A stretch of 49,170 nt of DNA from Anaerolineaceae bacterium (GTDB taxonomy: Bacteria > Chloroflexota > Anaerolineae > Anaerolineales > Anaerolineaceae): NCBI GenBank assembly GCA_003524305.1, contig DQHW01000030.1, positions 37,631 to 86,800 of the forward strand, in the 5' to 3' direction. The notes under the pieces were generated by a model. That model ran no database searches. It was not told where the DNA came from and saw only the letters and a list, made by a program, of their open reading frames with translations. Below are positions 1 to 8,773 of this stretch, piece by piece; within the stretch, counting starts at the first letter, position 1, and every line of letters starts with the position of its first letter. The position numbers and the translations under genes were made by a program.

Positions 1-948
1 GGCGGCTGCCAGATGAGTCTTGCCGCAGCCGTAAGTGCCCATCATCACCAGCCAGCCTCGCGGCGATTCGGCAAAATCCTGGGCAGCTCTGAAGACATTT
101 TCAAGGTTGTTTTGAACCTCTTGAGGCAGTCTCTCGGGTTCCCTGCCGCTCCAATTGCCAAACGAGCGGTCACCCAGTAATTGGAGCTGGTAAACCAGGG
201 GGTCTTTGCTATCTTTGATTGGCGTTCGATAATCTGGTGCAGAGATGCGCACGCGGGTCGAAAGATCGGGGTCTTGCAGCCGTGAACGGATGCGGTCATC
301 CAGGTCTTCGAAGGTCAGGTTGGTGGTCACCACCAGCGGAAGTTTACGCGAATAGCGGTAATCTATAATTTGGAAAAGTTTTTCAGCCGCCCACTTAGTT
401 GAATTTTGAGAACCCAGGTCATCCAGCACCAGTAATCCAACGTTGCGAATTTCTTCAAAGCGCTGTTCAAAGGTGGTGTCGGAAGCATCGTAGGAATAAC
501 GCAGCCAATCCAGCAGGTCAGGCACGGTCAGGAAGAGTGTATTCATACCGTATTCCACGCAGGTATTGGCAATGGCGGCCGCCAGGTGGGTCTTGCCGCA
601 GCCGTAGGTGCCCATGAGCACCATCCATCCGCGAGGGGTGGCTGCGTACTGCTGTGCCTGGCTCAGTCCGTACTGCAGAGATTGAATTTGTTCATCGCCC
701 AATCCAAGCCGACCTTGCACCGAAAAAGAATGAAAGGTCATCTGACTGAACGCTTCAAGATTGCTCATCCGCAGCAGTCGTTCTTGAGCGCTGCGGTTCT
801 GGTCATTTTGTTTACACACGCACATGGTCAGCTTGCCAAAATCAGGGTCACTGATCGGCACATCTTTGCGTACAAAACCAACACCACCGCAAATCGGGCA
901 GACTTCTTCTTTGGGTTTATCTGTTTTAGTGGAGGATGAAGTCGCCAT
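1..948 (-). CDS. DnaC/DnaI-like helicase loader with two tandem AAA+ P-loops (3' partial)
   Basis: Predicted ATP-dependent loader that would help place the DnaB helicase on DNA. The gene starts at 948 and runs off the left edge, giving 316 visible residues. Cys17, Cys20, Cys43 and Cys45 form a possible N-terminal zinc site. The first AAA+ module has Walker A GTYGCGKT at 113-120 and a Walker B-like LLVLDD at 172-177, followed by an Arg-rich sensor-like stretch near 219-223. At 304-311 an identical Walker A, preceded by the same PRGW lead-in, begins a second module that is cut by the window edge. The start overlaps the DnaD-like gene by 23 bases, so the two are probably translationally coupled. 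The double module is unlike the single-domain DnaC/DnaI of E. coli and Bacillus. IstB-like ATPases are the main alternative, but the dnaB neighbourhood argues for a replication role. Confidence 0.85.
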   Translation of the reverse strand, partial: MATSSSTKTDKPKEEVCPICGGVGFVRKDVPISDPDFGKLTMCVCKQNDQNRSAQERLLRMSNLEAFSQMTFHSFSVQGRLGLGDEQIQSLQYGLSQAQQYAATPRGWMVLMGTYGCGKTHLAAAIANTCVEYGMNTLFLTVPDLLDWLRYSYDASDTTFEQRFEEIRNVGLLVLDDLGSQNSTKWAAEKLFQIIDYRYSRKLPLVVTTNLTFEDLDDRIRSRLQDPDLSTRVRISAPDYRTPIKDSKDPLVYQLQLLGDRSFGNWSGREPERLPQEVQNNLENVFRAAQDFAESPRGWLVMMGTYGCGKTHLAAA

Positions 949-1612
949 ATTGGCCCTCACTGTCGAGTTTGCGATCTTCTTGAGTGGATCGTTGATCTCT
1001 TTCATCGCGGCCTTTCTCTTTCCACTTGCGTAAAATGGCTTCTATGTATTTCCAACTGCGGGCGTTGCGGGTTACGGCAATTCTGAAGGCATCATTGATC
1101 CAGTCTGCCGGGTAAAGGTTCTCAGCGTCGCGCAATGCATCTGCTATTAATGGTGTCAACGGACCGACATTTTGTTCGTATAATGCAAAAATATTTGGCC
1201 TGGTTGATGAAAAACCTCCAGGGTGATGAACCTGCGGCTGCCAGGCTCCTTGTGACAGTCCTTCAAGAGCTGCCCTCCCGCGGGGTGAGTTGAGAAAAAA
1301 GAGCTCCTGTTCGCCGTTCTCTGCTTTTAGAAGTACCCCCAGCCGCACTGCACTTTCCAGCGCTTTTGTGAGTCTTTCCTTTTGCTCTTTTTCGGTTTTT
1401 CCAAGGCTGGTAATGAATTCTTCTGCTTCAATGAAATCTTCAAGGGTCAGGTAACGCAAATCCCCTTGCTGTTGATCGAGACTTCTAAATGACCAGAGAA
1501 TGACGCGAAGTTCATCCAGATTAGTGACCTGGGGCAGCAAATCGGTGAAGAAAGCCGCCGGGATGGGAGTGTTCTTACCCGAGGAGTTGTTGAATCCGCT
1601 AAATGGAGACAT
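926..1612 (-). CDS. DnaD-like primosome protein
   Basis: Protein of 228 residues with a C-terminal DnaD-type domain (about 140-205): IFALYEQNVGPLTP opens it and the signature WKYIEAILRKWKEKG closes it. In Firmicutes, DnaD and DnaB proteins with this domain help open origins and load the helicase. The N-terminal part (about 20-130) looks like a winged-helix region but that is an inference. It lies 8 bases downstream of dnaB and overlaps the DnaC-like gene, so all three are probably one transcript. The C-terminal tail after the domain is short and charged. The family assignment is firm; the exact role here is inferred from neighbours. Confidence 0.85.
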   Translation of the reverse strand: MSPFSGFNNSSGKNTPIPAAFFTDLLPQVTNLDELRVILWSFRSLDQQQGDLRYLTLEDFIEAEEFITSLGKTEKEQKERLTKALESAVRLGVLLKAENGEQELFFLNSPRGRAALEGLSQGAWQPQVHHPGGFSSTRPNIFALYEQNVGPLTPLIADALRDAENLYPADWINDAFRIAVTRNARSWKYIEAILRKWKEKGRDERDQRSTQEDRKLDSEGQYGDFILH

Positions 1613-1620
1613 CGCCTGCC

Positions 1621-3009
1621 CTAATTTCTCTTTTTATCCTTGAAATCGCCGGAAAAAGTGGCTGCGTTCTCAAATTTGGCCAGGTTGTTCAAGAAGACCA
1701 GTTCAATGCCTGGATGGGTGGGGCCATTACGGTGCTTGGCCACGATTAATTCGGCAATGTTCTGACGCGGATTGTCTTTTTCAAGCATATCAGGCCGGTG
1801 GATGAACATGACGATATCGGCATCCTGTTCAAGTGAGCCAGATTCGCGCAAATCTGAAAGTACCGGTTTTTTGCCTTCACGCTGCTCGACTGCACGAGAG
1901 AGCTGGGCGCCTGCCAATACCGGCACGTTCAATTCACGCGCCAGAACCTTAAGGCTGCGAGAGATGTGCGAAACTTCTTGCACCCGGTTTTCATTACGTG
2001 AATCGCTGCCCATTAATTGCAAATAGTCGATAACAATCAAATCAAGGTTGTGTTCCATGTGCAGACGGCGGCATTTTGTGCGAAGCTGCAAAGGTGTGAT
2101 GGCCGGGGTATCATCCAGCCACATGTGGGTATCGCCCAACACTTCGACTGCATGGGTAAAGAGCGGCCATTCTTCACTTTCAAGCTTGCCAGTGCGCAGC
2201 CTTTGAGTATCAATCTTGGTTTCTTGGGCAATCAAACGCTGAACAAGCTGCTCATTTGACATTTCAAGCGAGAAAAAGGCAACATGTTTTTTATGTTTCT
2301 GTGCGGCATTTTTGGCAATTGAAAGCATAAAACCGGTTTTACCTGAACCAGGCCGACCAGCGATGATTAGCAAATCAGATTTCTGCAACCCACCCAAGAG
2401 CTTGTCGAGGTCAGTCAGACCTGTTGGAACACCAAAAATCTCATCGTCCCGTTGAGAAAGTTCATCCACATGATCATAGAAATTGCTTAAGACGCGTTCA
2501 ATCGGTTCAAGGTCATGACGGATACGTCTTTCGCTCAACCCAAAGACAGACATCTCGGCTTTGTCAATGATGGTATCAACATCTTTTTCCTGGTCGTATG
2601 CCAGCTTGGCCATTTCATTTGCCGCCGACAACATACGCCTGCGGATGGCATTTTGTTCAACAATTCGAGAATAAGATTGAGCATGCAAAGAGGTTGGGGT
2701 TTGATTAACCAGTGAAATTAGGTAGGCTTGACCGCCGATGTCGCCGAGTTGATTGTGATTCTGTAAATCTTCACTGACGGTGAGGATGTCAATCGGCGCT
2801 CGTTTTTCATTTAACCTGACGAAAGAACTCCAAACCCACTGGTTGCGGATGATATAAAAATCATCTTCATGCAAAATTTCTGCCACATCATAGTATGACT
2901 CGGGGTTGATTAATATGGAACCCAGCACGGCTTCTTCAGCTTCACGGCTGTTAGGCTGCGACTGAATCTCGGTAACAGAGTTATCGTCTGAGGTTTGAAA
3001 ATTGCTCAT
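1621..3009 (-). CDS. dnaB: Replicative DNA helicase DnaB
   Basis: Hexameric 5'-3' helicase that unwinds DNA at the replication fork. The 462-residue length fits the family. The N-terminal DnaB domain (about 18-125) begins with the usual SREAEEAVLGSIL motif. The RecA-like domain contains Walker A AGRPGSGKTGF near residue 220 and Walker B LDLIVIDYLQLM near 325, followed by SRSLKVLARELNVPV and LRESGSLEQDADIVMF, all standard for DnaB. No intein is seen. It lies 42 bases downstream of the DUF151 gene and directly upstream of the two predicted loader/primosome genes, forming a compact replication operon. Confidence 0.98.
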   Translation of the reverse strand: MSNFQTSDDNSVTEIQSQPNSREAEEAVLGSILINPESYYDVAEILHEDDFYIIRNQWVWSSFVRLNEKRAPIDILTVSEDLQNHNQLGDIGGQAYLISLVNQTPTSLHAQSYSRIVEQNAIRRRMLSAANEMAKLAYDQEKDVDTIIDKAEMSVFGLSERRIRHDLEPIERVLSNFYDHVDELSQRDDEIFGVPTGLTDLDKLLGGLQKSDLLIIAGRPGSGKTGFMLSIAKNAAQKHKKHVAFFSLEMSNEQLVQRLIAQETKIDTQRLRTGKLESEEWPLFTHAVEVLGDTHMWLDDTPAITPLQLRTKCRRLHMEHNLDLIVIDYLQLMGSDSRNENRVQEVSHISRSLKVLARELNVPVLAGAQLSRAVEQREGKKPVLSDLRESGSLEQDADIVMFIHRPDMLEKDNPRQNIAELIVAKHRNGPTHPGIELVFLNNLAKFENAATFSGDFKDKKRN

Positions 3010-3051
3010 GGGGTACCCGGGTTCTCCAATTATCAGGTTGGCAAAGCTATA

Positions 3052-3645
3052 TTAGTCGTCATCAGAAGGATGATCTGGATCGTCATCCGGATCCAGGGGT
3101 TTATCTGTATCAGGTTCATCATCCAGTTTTACGTTGGAAAGAAAACTTTCAAAAACAGACAACCGTTCTTTAGAATCACCCGCCTCTGCAGCGGCCTGTT
3201 TGGATTCTTCCTCTTCGATTTCCTGCTGGATATCTTGTTCTGGAATAATACCTGCGGTATCAAGAATATCGCGCGCCACTAATATTGGCACATGCGCCCT
3301 GACGGCTAGCGCAATCGAATCAGAAGGCCGTGCATCAATCAGGATGATTTCTCCACCTGACTCAATCACTAAATTGCCATAGAAAATATCCCCTCGTAAT
3401 GCGATCACTTCCACCCGGGTCAATCTGGCATGCGTCTTTTCAAGGGTTTCGATAAGAAGATCATGGGTTTGAGGGCGTGCAATTTCAATTTCTTGCAGTG
3501 AAATGGTGATGGATTCTGCTTCATAGGGGCCAATCCAGATCGGCAGGTAGCGTTCCACTTCCAATTCGCGCAACAATACAATACGCTGTTGGTTGGTTAG
3601 GCTTACCCTGACACTGTCGATTATCACTTCAACCATTTCAGACAT
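3052..3645 (-). CDS. Bifunctional nuclease family (DUF151) protein
   Basis: 197-residue protein whose first two thirds match the DUF151/BFN family: VRVSL, YLPIWIGPYEAESI, and the hallmark DARPSDSIALAVR at about 104-116. Characterised members have DNase/RNase activity, but activity cannot be judged here. A low-complexity acidic tail (many Asp, Glu, Pro) fills the last 60 residues, with a short ERLSVFESFLSNV helix similar to the C-terminal helix in other members. First gene of the primosome operon, with an AGAGGAAAT ribosome binding site and a convincing promoter upstream. Confidence 0.88.
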   Translation of the reverse strand: MSEMVEVIIDSVRVSLTNQQRIVLLRELEVERYLPIWIGPYEAESITISLQEIEIARPQTHDLLIETLEKTHARLTRVEVIALRGDIFYGNLVIESGGEIILIDARPSDSIALAVRAHVPILVARDILDTAGIIPEQDIQQEIEEEESKQAAAEAGDSKERLSVFESFLSNVKLDDEPDTDKPLDPDDDPDHPSDDD

Positions 3646-3694
3646 TTATTTCCTCTACCTCAATCCATTAATTACACATAAAAAGCTTGATAGT

Positions 3695-3723
3695 ATTCTA
3701 ACACGCGGCAAAAAGCAACGCAA
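3695..3723 (-). promoter_or_regulatory. Sigma70-type promoter of the DUF151-dnaB operon
   Basis: On the minus strand, TTGCGT (3723-3718) and TAGAAT (3700-3695) are separated by exactly 17 bases. Transcription would start about 40 bases upstream of the DUF151 start codon. Confidence 0.65.
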
Positions 3724-3885
3724 CTTGAGGTATCCACTGTTTAAGATTTCCGCAGGATTTTTTAAGGCTTACAATTCTTTTAACTTGCTTTTTTTAAGAT
3801 TGGGGTATAATAGTTTTTAGAAATTATTATTTCAACTGTCTGTTTGAATAATTTTTTTCATTTGCCAGGTGGGATTAGTATTCAA

Positions 3886-3915
3886 TTGACAGACAGGACA
3901 CCTTTTACATATAAT
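3886..3915 (+). promoter_or_regulatory. Near-consensus promoter of the orphan response regulator
   Basis: TTGACA at 3886-3891 and TATAAT at 3910-3915, 18 bases apart, upstream of the regulator that starts at 4029, leaving about 105 bases of leader. A second TATAAT (3806-3811) with TTGCTT at 3785 lies further up. ACAGACAG (3889-3896), overlapping the -35 box, is the inverse of CTGTCTGT (3836-3843), so the pair may be a regulator site or hairpin. The rest of the 3646-4028 gap shows no gene. Confidence 0.7.
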
Positions 3916-4028
3916 CTCAGGGTTATCTTGAGATTTCCATTTACAAGCTGGCACTTACTTTTGAGACGAAAAATTAAAAAACAAAGTACTGCTGCTATTA
4001 TCACAAACAGGACTGGAATAAAGAATCG

Positions 4029-4733
4029 TTGATAAAGCCTAGAATCTTACTTGTTGAAGGCAAAAGAACCGATCATCCTTCATTTGCAGCCGGTTTAACC
4101 AAAAAAGGTTACCTGGTTGAAAGTGTACCAAGTGGTGCGGCCGCCTTAACTCATCTTCAAAGCAGCAATCCTGATCTCGTGGTGATTGATGCTTCATCTA
4201 TGCGCACAAACGGAAAGCGAATCTGTCAATCACTGCACCAACAGAATACAGATATGCCTGTGATTCTGGTGCTTGATAAAGATGCTGATCCTAAAGATAA
4301 TTACGACGCCAATGCCGTTCTATTTCTTCCCTTTACCATGCAAAAACTAGTTAATAGAGTAAAACATTTACTGCCCATTCAAAACAATGGCGGTCTGCAG
4401 GCTGGACCCATAATATTGGATGTTGAACAACATCGCGTAATTTTGAAAGACAGACAAATCCAACTTACCCCCAGGTTGGTGGTTTTGTTAAAGATATTAA
4501 TGGAACATGCTGGTGAAGTAATCAACCGCGAAGAAATGTTCCGTAAAGCCTGGGAAACCGACTATACCGGCGATACCCGATCATTGGATGTACACATGAG
4601 CTGGCTGAGACAGGCTATTGAAGAAAATCCGCGACACCCTGAATTTATCAAAACCATCCGCGGTGTGGGCTACCGGCTGGATATCGACAGTTCAGGCACA
4701 CAGCCTCAAAATCGAAGAAGAAGCACTTCTTAA
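4029..4733 (+). CDS. OmpR/PhoB-type winged-helix regulator with degenerate receiver
   Basis: 234-residue protein with a receiver-like N-terminus (about 4-116) and a C-terminal winged helix (about 128-217) including LTPRLVVLLKILMEHAGEVINREE and DVHMSWLRQAIEENP, ending in TIRGVGYRL. The putative phosphoacceptor Asp54 (VVIDASS) is kept, but the usual acidic pair near residue 10 is replaced by Glu10-Gly11 and the conserved Lys before Pro-Phe is Leu100. Phosphorylation-dependent control is therefore doubtful. No sensor kinase is adjacent. The start is a TTG; no ATG exists in frame after the upstream stop. Function unknown beyond DNA binding. Confidence 0.88.
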   Translation: MIKPRILLVEGKRTDHPSFAAGLTKKGYLVESVPSGAAALTHLQSSNPDLVVIDASSMRTNGKRICQSLHQQNTDMPVILVLDKDADPKDNYDANAVLFLPFTMQKLVNRVKHLLPIQNNGGLQAGPIILDVEQHRVILKDRQIQLTPRLVVLLKILMEHAGEVINREEMFRKAWETDYTGDTRSLDVHMSWLRQAIEENPRHPEFIKTIRGVGYRLDIDSSGTQPQNRRRSTS

Positions 4734-4738
4734 TAATC

Positions 4739-4765
4739 AAAACCCCGCCGTTTGGAGGGGTTTTT
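4739..4765. terminator. Bidirectional intrinsic terminator
   Basis: AAAACCCC (4739-4746) pairs with GGGGTTTT (4757-4764) around a 10-base loop. It has a T-run in the plus direction and A-tract in the other, so it can serve both the regulator (plus) and the converging TadG-like gene (minus). Confidence 0.8.
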
Positions 4766-4782
4766 AGTAGATGTTTTATGTT

Positions 4783-6363
4783 TTATTTTAAGAGCTCGAT
4801 GGTGGGAATTGAACTCCCTCCCCCATAAAGATTAGCCCCTTCAATATCAAGTGTCACTGGAGAAGATCCTGTTGTTTCAAATCTTCTACAAATAATTTGA
4901 GATTGAAGTGTTTTTAACCCTGAATAACCTGTTATTGCCACTTTGCTTTTTGGGGCAAATATTGTCCCACTTAAGTCCATTGAACTGGATCCTTCAATCG
5001 TTATCGTGGTGTTATTTAAGTTATTTTGATCCTTAAGATACAATGCAACCCCTGATATGCCATGACTTAACGTACAATTTGTTATCGAACAATCCGGCGC
5101 GGTTAACACAACAGGAACATCTCCAGAGGCTGTAAAATTTCCTTGTTCAATAAAAATCGTCGTGCCATGGGCAACCATTATTGCACTGTTCTCAATTGAA
5201 AAATTTCCAGTTTTAAGGTAAACAGAACTGTTATCCAAATATAGAGTATACCCGGCACCAGTTTTTGAAAAATTACCATTACCCAAAAAATTCCAATAAG
5301 TATTATTTGCTGTAACTGATTTTCCACCTAATGTTACATTTCCTCCAGCTCTTATACAATAAACTCCTGGCGAAAAAATTATATCAGCCCAGCCTTGATT
5401 AATACTGGTATAAATGCCTGGATACAAAGTAACCGGGACGGCTGAGTATGGAACGTCGACAGCTCCATAATCTGTTCCTCCACATGTTTGTGGAACCATA
5501 TCCGGAATATCTAAGTTAAAAGTAAGAGGGTCTGTAGGAACAGGCCACAAGTTTTGAGCAATCGCGGGATTTGCCGTATAGGGAGCTTTATTTCCCCAGA
5601 TTTGATAATTCGTTGAAGGCATTGTCAAAGAAGGGTCTGATACCATAAATGAAGTCGTGTTGGATCTAAAAATAATGCCATTGGTTCCAGTATATTGAAT
5701 TTGACTTCCTGAATAAAAAGTATTTGCTCCTTTTCCTGCATACAATATATCTGCCCCATCAGTCATTAAAGCAGCAGGAGCATTGTCAACAAAAACACAA
5801 GACCTGGAATAGGCGCCTCCGCCTTTTATTGTAAGAATTGCATTTGCATAGAGATGTATGCCGCCGCTATTGACGTTTTTACTGGTATCACAATTCTCGC
5901 CAAGTGTAACAAGCCCGTTTCCCCCTGCAAAAGCACTATATCCAAAAGATACTTGCGAAGTTGATTCGACCGTGGTGGTTAATTGATCTCTTGACACCAT
6001 CTGGGCAAAGGTCGTGGGCGTGTTGGAAGTGACAACAACTTTAATCGTCAGCTTGGTGTTATCTGCGTTGCAAGTTGCTTCGACCCGATTGGGACTGGTG
6101 GTATCGTTTGCCAATACTACCCCTTCTTGAGCAGAAGCATAGGCGATAGCTTGATTTATGGCTGCAGTTCTTGCAGTGGCACAGGTTGGATTTGCTGAAG
6201 CCGTCTGAGCAGCAGATAATGCCGATGAATCTGATGTGGATTGGTCATTACGACGTTCGGCATAGATCATGCTGCCATCCACAGCCAGGGCAGTAACGCC
6301 TAAAATGGCAACCAGCGCGACTGCTAAAATGACGATAATTTGTCCTTTTTCATTTTTATACAT
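4783..6363 (-). CDS. TadG-like secreted protein with repeat-rich C-terminus (third copy)
   Basis: 526 residues. The N-terminus (EKGQIIVILAVALVAILG then TALAVDGSMIYAERRNDQ) is the TadE/G-like pilin-type segment: one membrane helix at about 7-28 followed by a conserved region to about 140. The rest is Gly/Asn/Thr-rich with short recurring motifs such as PGVYCIRAGGNV, ANNTYWNF and GTIFAPKSKVAI, suggestive of a beta-solenoid, and ends in IELLK. It is a close paralogue of the proteins at 6678-8270 and 9570-10859. Unlike them it has no TadE partners directly upstream. No Tad secretion ATPase or platform gene is in the window. Likely cell-surface; function unknown. Ribosome binding site AGAGG. Confidence 0.8.
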   Translation of the reverse strand: MYKNEKGQIIVILAVALVAILGVTALAVDGSMIYAERRNDQSTSDSSALSAAQTASANPTCATARTAAINQAIAYASAQEGVVLANDTTSPNRVEATCNADNTKLTIKVVVTSNTPTTFAQMVSRDQLTTTVESTSQVSFGYSAFAGGNGLVTLGENCDTSKNVNSGGIHLYANAILTIKGGGAYSRSCVFVDNAPAALMTDGADILYAGKGANTFYSGSQIQYTGTNGIIFRSNTTSFMVSDPSLTMPSTNYQIWGNKAPYTANPAIAQNLWPVPTDPLTFNLDIPDMVPQTCGGTDYGAVDVPYSAVPVTLYPGIYTSINQGWADIIFSPGVYCIRAGGNVTLGGKSVTANNTYWNFLGNGNFSKTGAGYTLYLDNSSVYLKTGNFSIENSAIMVAHGTTIFIEQGNFTASGDVPVVLTAPDCSITNCTLSHGISGVALYLKDQNNLNNTTITIEGSSSMDLSGTIFAPKSKVAITGYSGLKTLQSQIICRRFETTGSSPVTLDIEGANLYGGGSSIPTIELLK

Positions 6364-6556
6364 TTTTACCTCTTATCACTAAAACCATCTTATCCCTATA
6401 TGAAATAAAACGGATAAAATTTCTAAAAACAGATCAAAATCATCTACCTCGTCATCATCAATGGTTATTAGAAAATCGTAAACTTGCTCAACGCTAATAA
6501 CGTGCTGCTTTTTGTGTACCAATATACCAATAAAAAATCCACCCATTACTATAAAA

Positions 6557-6605
6557 ATTATACGCCTTTTAGGCTGCCCAAAATGGGCATTGCATAATTG
6601 TTAAC
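6557..6605 (-). promoter_or_regulatory. Conserved 49-nt promoter element, copy 3
   Basis: Minus-strand order: GTTAAC (6605-6600), GCAATG (6593-6588), then GGCGTATAAT ending at 6557. The same blocks with identical spacing precede the other two TadE/G units at 9389-9437 and 12655-12703. It lies about 190 bases upstream of the TadG start at 6363. No good -35 box is present. The remainder of the 6364-6677 gap holds only this element and the terminator at 6626-6658. Confidence 0.65.
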
Positions 6606-6625
6606 TTGACCCTTACTGACAAGCA

Positions 6626-6658
6626 ACAAAAAAATCCCCGCCAGATGGACGAGGATTA
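6626..6658 (-). terminator. Intrinsic terminator after the second TadG-like gene
   Basis: On the minus strand AATCCTCG and CGGGGATT flank a short loop and are followed by a run of seven T. Confidence 0.8.
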
Positions 6659-6677
6659 TTAACGATATGTGAAGATT

Positions 6678-8270
6678 CTATTTTAGCAATTCTATCGAAC
6701 CGGCGCCGCCGGTGGTATAGAGATTACCTTCAGTAGTACTCAGTGTGATGCCGGCACTGCCGCTCAACTCGATCCGTTTGGCAATAAATTGAACATCCGT
6801 GGAATAGGTGTTGGTTGCGCCATCAATATATGCCAAAGCATTAGGGGCAAAAATGGTTCCATATAGTCTATGAGGTGAACCATTACCATTCAAAATGTTA
6901 AAGGTGCCTGTATTGGCTGCATCCAAGTAGACCAGCACACCCTTGATTGCCGGACCCACACCACACGAAGAATCACTACAAGTAGGTGCCCTCATGGTTG
7001 CGCCATAAGCACCGTTACGTAAGAAAAAACTACCTTGTTTAATAAAAATAGTAATTGGTTCGGCGTTGAATGTGCCATTGCTGACATCGAAATTGCCATT
7101 GGTCAGGTAGATGGAACTTGCATTCATGGTCATCGTATTGAGACCGCTGCCAACCAAAAAGTCGCCTGATCCCATAAAATAGAAAATTGTATTGTTAGCA
7201 GTCACATTAAGTTGGTTGAATTCGACATCTCCTCCTGCCTTGATGCAATACACCCCGGGGTTCAGTTGAAGGTTGGTGTAACCTTGATCCATTTTGGTGT
7301 AAATTCCTGGGTTCAGGATTCGCGGTGTCGCTGACCAGCTCAAATCCGGGGTACCGTAATCCACCAATCCAGTGCAAGGTTGTGTGGGCATAACCGGAAT
7401 GGTCGGCAAGACTGACAGTGTTGGTTGGTATGTCGGCCATTGGGCTTCAGTAAAAAGCGGGTTGGCATAAAGTCCGGGCTGAATCATGCCATCAGACAAT
7501 TGATAAGTGGTTGCCGGCAGGGTTATTTGATTCGCCAACATAAACGAAGTGGTATTGTTTGAGAATATCAATCCGTTAGTTCCTAATGTGCCAGGGGTTC
7601 CGATATATTCCGTCTTTGAACCCACTGTCATAGTACGCATGCCATTGCCTGTGCTGCCCGTATAGTGAATTGGTCCGCCATCCGTGAAAATACCGCCGGG
7701 CGCTGCTCGAACAGAAATACATGATGATGAATAAACACCACCGCCTTTAATAAATACTTTTGAAGTACCTGATAACCAGATGCCGCCAAGAGGTCCGCAG
7801 GTGGTACCGGTAGCCCAGAAACCATCGCCACTGGCGAAAATGTTAGAGCCAAAGGTTAGCTGAGATGTTGATTCAACTGTAGTGGATAATTGATCTCTCG
7901 AAATCAATTTTGCGAATGTTGTGGGTGTATCAGAAGTAACCACCACTTTAACGGTCAGCTTGGTATTATCAGCATTACAATTTGCTTCCACACGGTTGGG
8001 GCTGGTTGTATCGTTGGCCAATGCAACACCTTCTTGTGCGGAGGCATAGGCAATGGCCTGGTTAATTGCAGCGACACGTGCCGTGGCACATGTCGCATTG
8101 GCTGACGCGGTTTGAGCTGCAGACAACGCTGTGGAATCCGCGGTGGTTTGATCGTTACGACGTTCCTGATAGATCATGCTGCCATCAATAGCGAGCGCAG
8201 TGATTCCTAAAACAGCCACCAGGGCAACTGCGAGAATCACGATAATCTGACCTTTTTCTTGTGTTTTCAT
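6678..8270 (-). CDS. TadG-like secreted protein (second copy)
   Basis: 530 residues with the same plan as its paralogues. An N-terminal TadG segment (EKGQIIVILAVALVAVLG, then TALAIDGSMIYQERRNDQ) is nearly identical to that of the 4783-6363 protein over about 140 residues. The long Gly/Thr/Asn-rich region contains PGVYCIKAGGDV and GTIFAPNALAYI, and the C-terminus is SIELLK. Several Cys pairs could form disulfides outside the cell. It is the last gene of a TadE-TadE-TadG cassette (9285-6678). The strong N-terminal identity and weaker C-terminal identity suggest a recent duplication followed by divergence of the exposed part. Function unknown. Confidence 0.8.
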   Translation of the reverse strand: MKTQEKGQIIVILAVALVAVLGITALAIDGSMIYQERRNDQTTADSTALSAAQTASANATCATARVAAINQAIAYASAQEGVALANDTTSPNRVEANCNADNTKLTVKVVVTSDTPTTFAKLISRDQLSTTVESTSQLTFGSNIFASGDGFWATGTTCGPLGGIWLSGTSKVFIKGGGVYSSSCISVRAAPGGIFTDGGPIHYTGSTGNGMRTMTVGSKTEYIGTPGTLGTNGLIFSNNTTSFMLANQITLPATTYQLSDGMIQPGLYANPLFTEAQWPTYQPTLSVLPTIPVMPTQPCTGLVDYGTPDLSWSATPRILNPGIYTKMDQGYTNLQLNPGVYCIKAGGDVEFNQLNVTANNTIFYFMGSGDFLVGSGLNTMTMNASSIYLTNGNFDVSNGTFNAEPITIFIKQGSFFLRNGAYGATMRAPTCSDSSCGVGPAIKGVLVYLDAANTGTFNILNGNGSPHRLYGTIFAPNALAYIDGATNTYSTDVQFIAKRIELSGSAGITLSTTEGNLYTTGGAGSIELLK

Positions 8271-8296
8271 ATCAACCGATCCTGTCTTTCATACAA

Positions 8297-8773
8297 TTAA
8301 TTCCTAATTACAACCCCTTTAGCATCAACTTGAATGGTACGCGCACTACCGATAACGGTCCCAAGAAACGGCATGCTTACAGGAAAACTATTAGCAATAG
8401 TTACTTTAATTAATTGGCCTTTAACGTCGCCCGTTGCTGAAACACAATCCACGTTGTTGTATGTGATCACAGCCGAAGCCAATGTTGCACTCTTAACTTT
8501 TGTCAGGTTCTGAAGCACCCTTTGTTGAATTTGAGTGCAATTGTGTGGAAAAGCCATGGCATAGACCACACCTTCTTCGGCGGCATCTTGAAGCTGCATT
8601 TTGATCGTGATTGTCCGGCTGATATCCACAATACCGGCCAGCAATATCAAGATCACGATCAAGCTGATTGCCAGTTCAACCAATCCCTGGCCTGATTCTC
8701 CGGGCCTTCGACTCGACGTTTTTTGCGCCGGTTTTTTCTGAAATAGCTTTTTTAACCAGGTTATTCTTCTCAT
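8297..8773 (-). CDS. TadE-like pilin-family protein
   Basis: 158 residues. A basic N-terminus (about 1-25) precedes ESGQGLVELAISLIVILILLAGIVDISR, the Gly-Gln-x-hydrophobic-Val/Leu-Glu signature and single membrane helix of the TadE family. The rest is a small extracytoplasmic domain with two Cys (HNCTQIQQ and NNVDCVSA). The start codon overlaps the stop of the preceding TadE-like gene in a TAATG, so translation is coupled. Counterpart of the 10876-11349 gene in the neighbouring cassette. Probably a pseudopilin-like surface subunit; the assembly machinery is not in the window. Confidence 0.82.
   Translation of the reverse strand: MRRITWLKKLFQKKPAQKTSSRRPGESGQGLVELAISLIVILILLAGIVDISRTITIKMQLQDAAEEGVVYAMAFPHNCTQIQQRVLQNLTKVKSATLASAVITYNNVDCVSATGDVKGQLIKVTIANSFPVSMPFLGTVIGSARTIQVDAKGVVIRN

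Noticed and set aside
3844..4032. 62-codon plus-strand frame upstream of the orphan regulator
   Set aside because: The promoter at 3886-3915 lies inside it, and it has no recognisable sequence or ribosome binding site.
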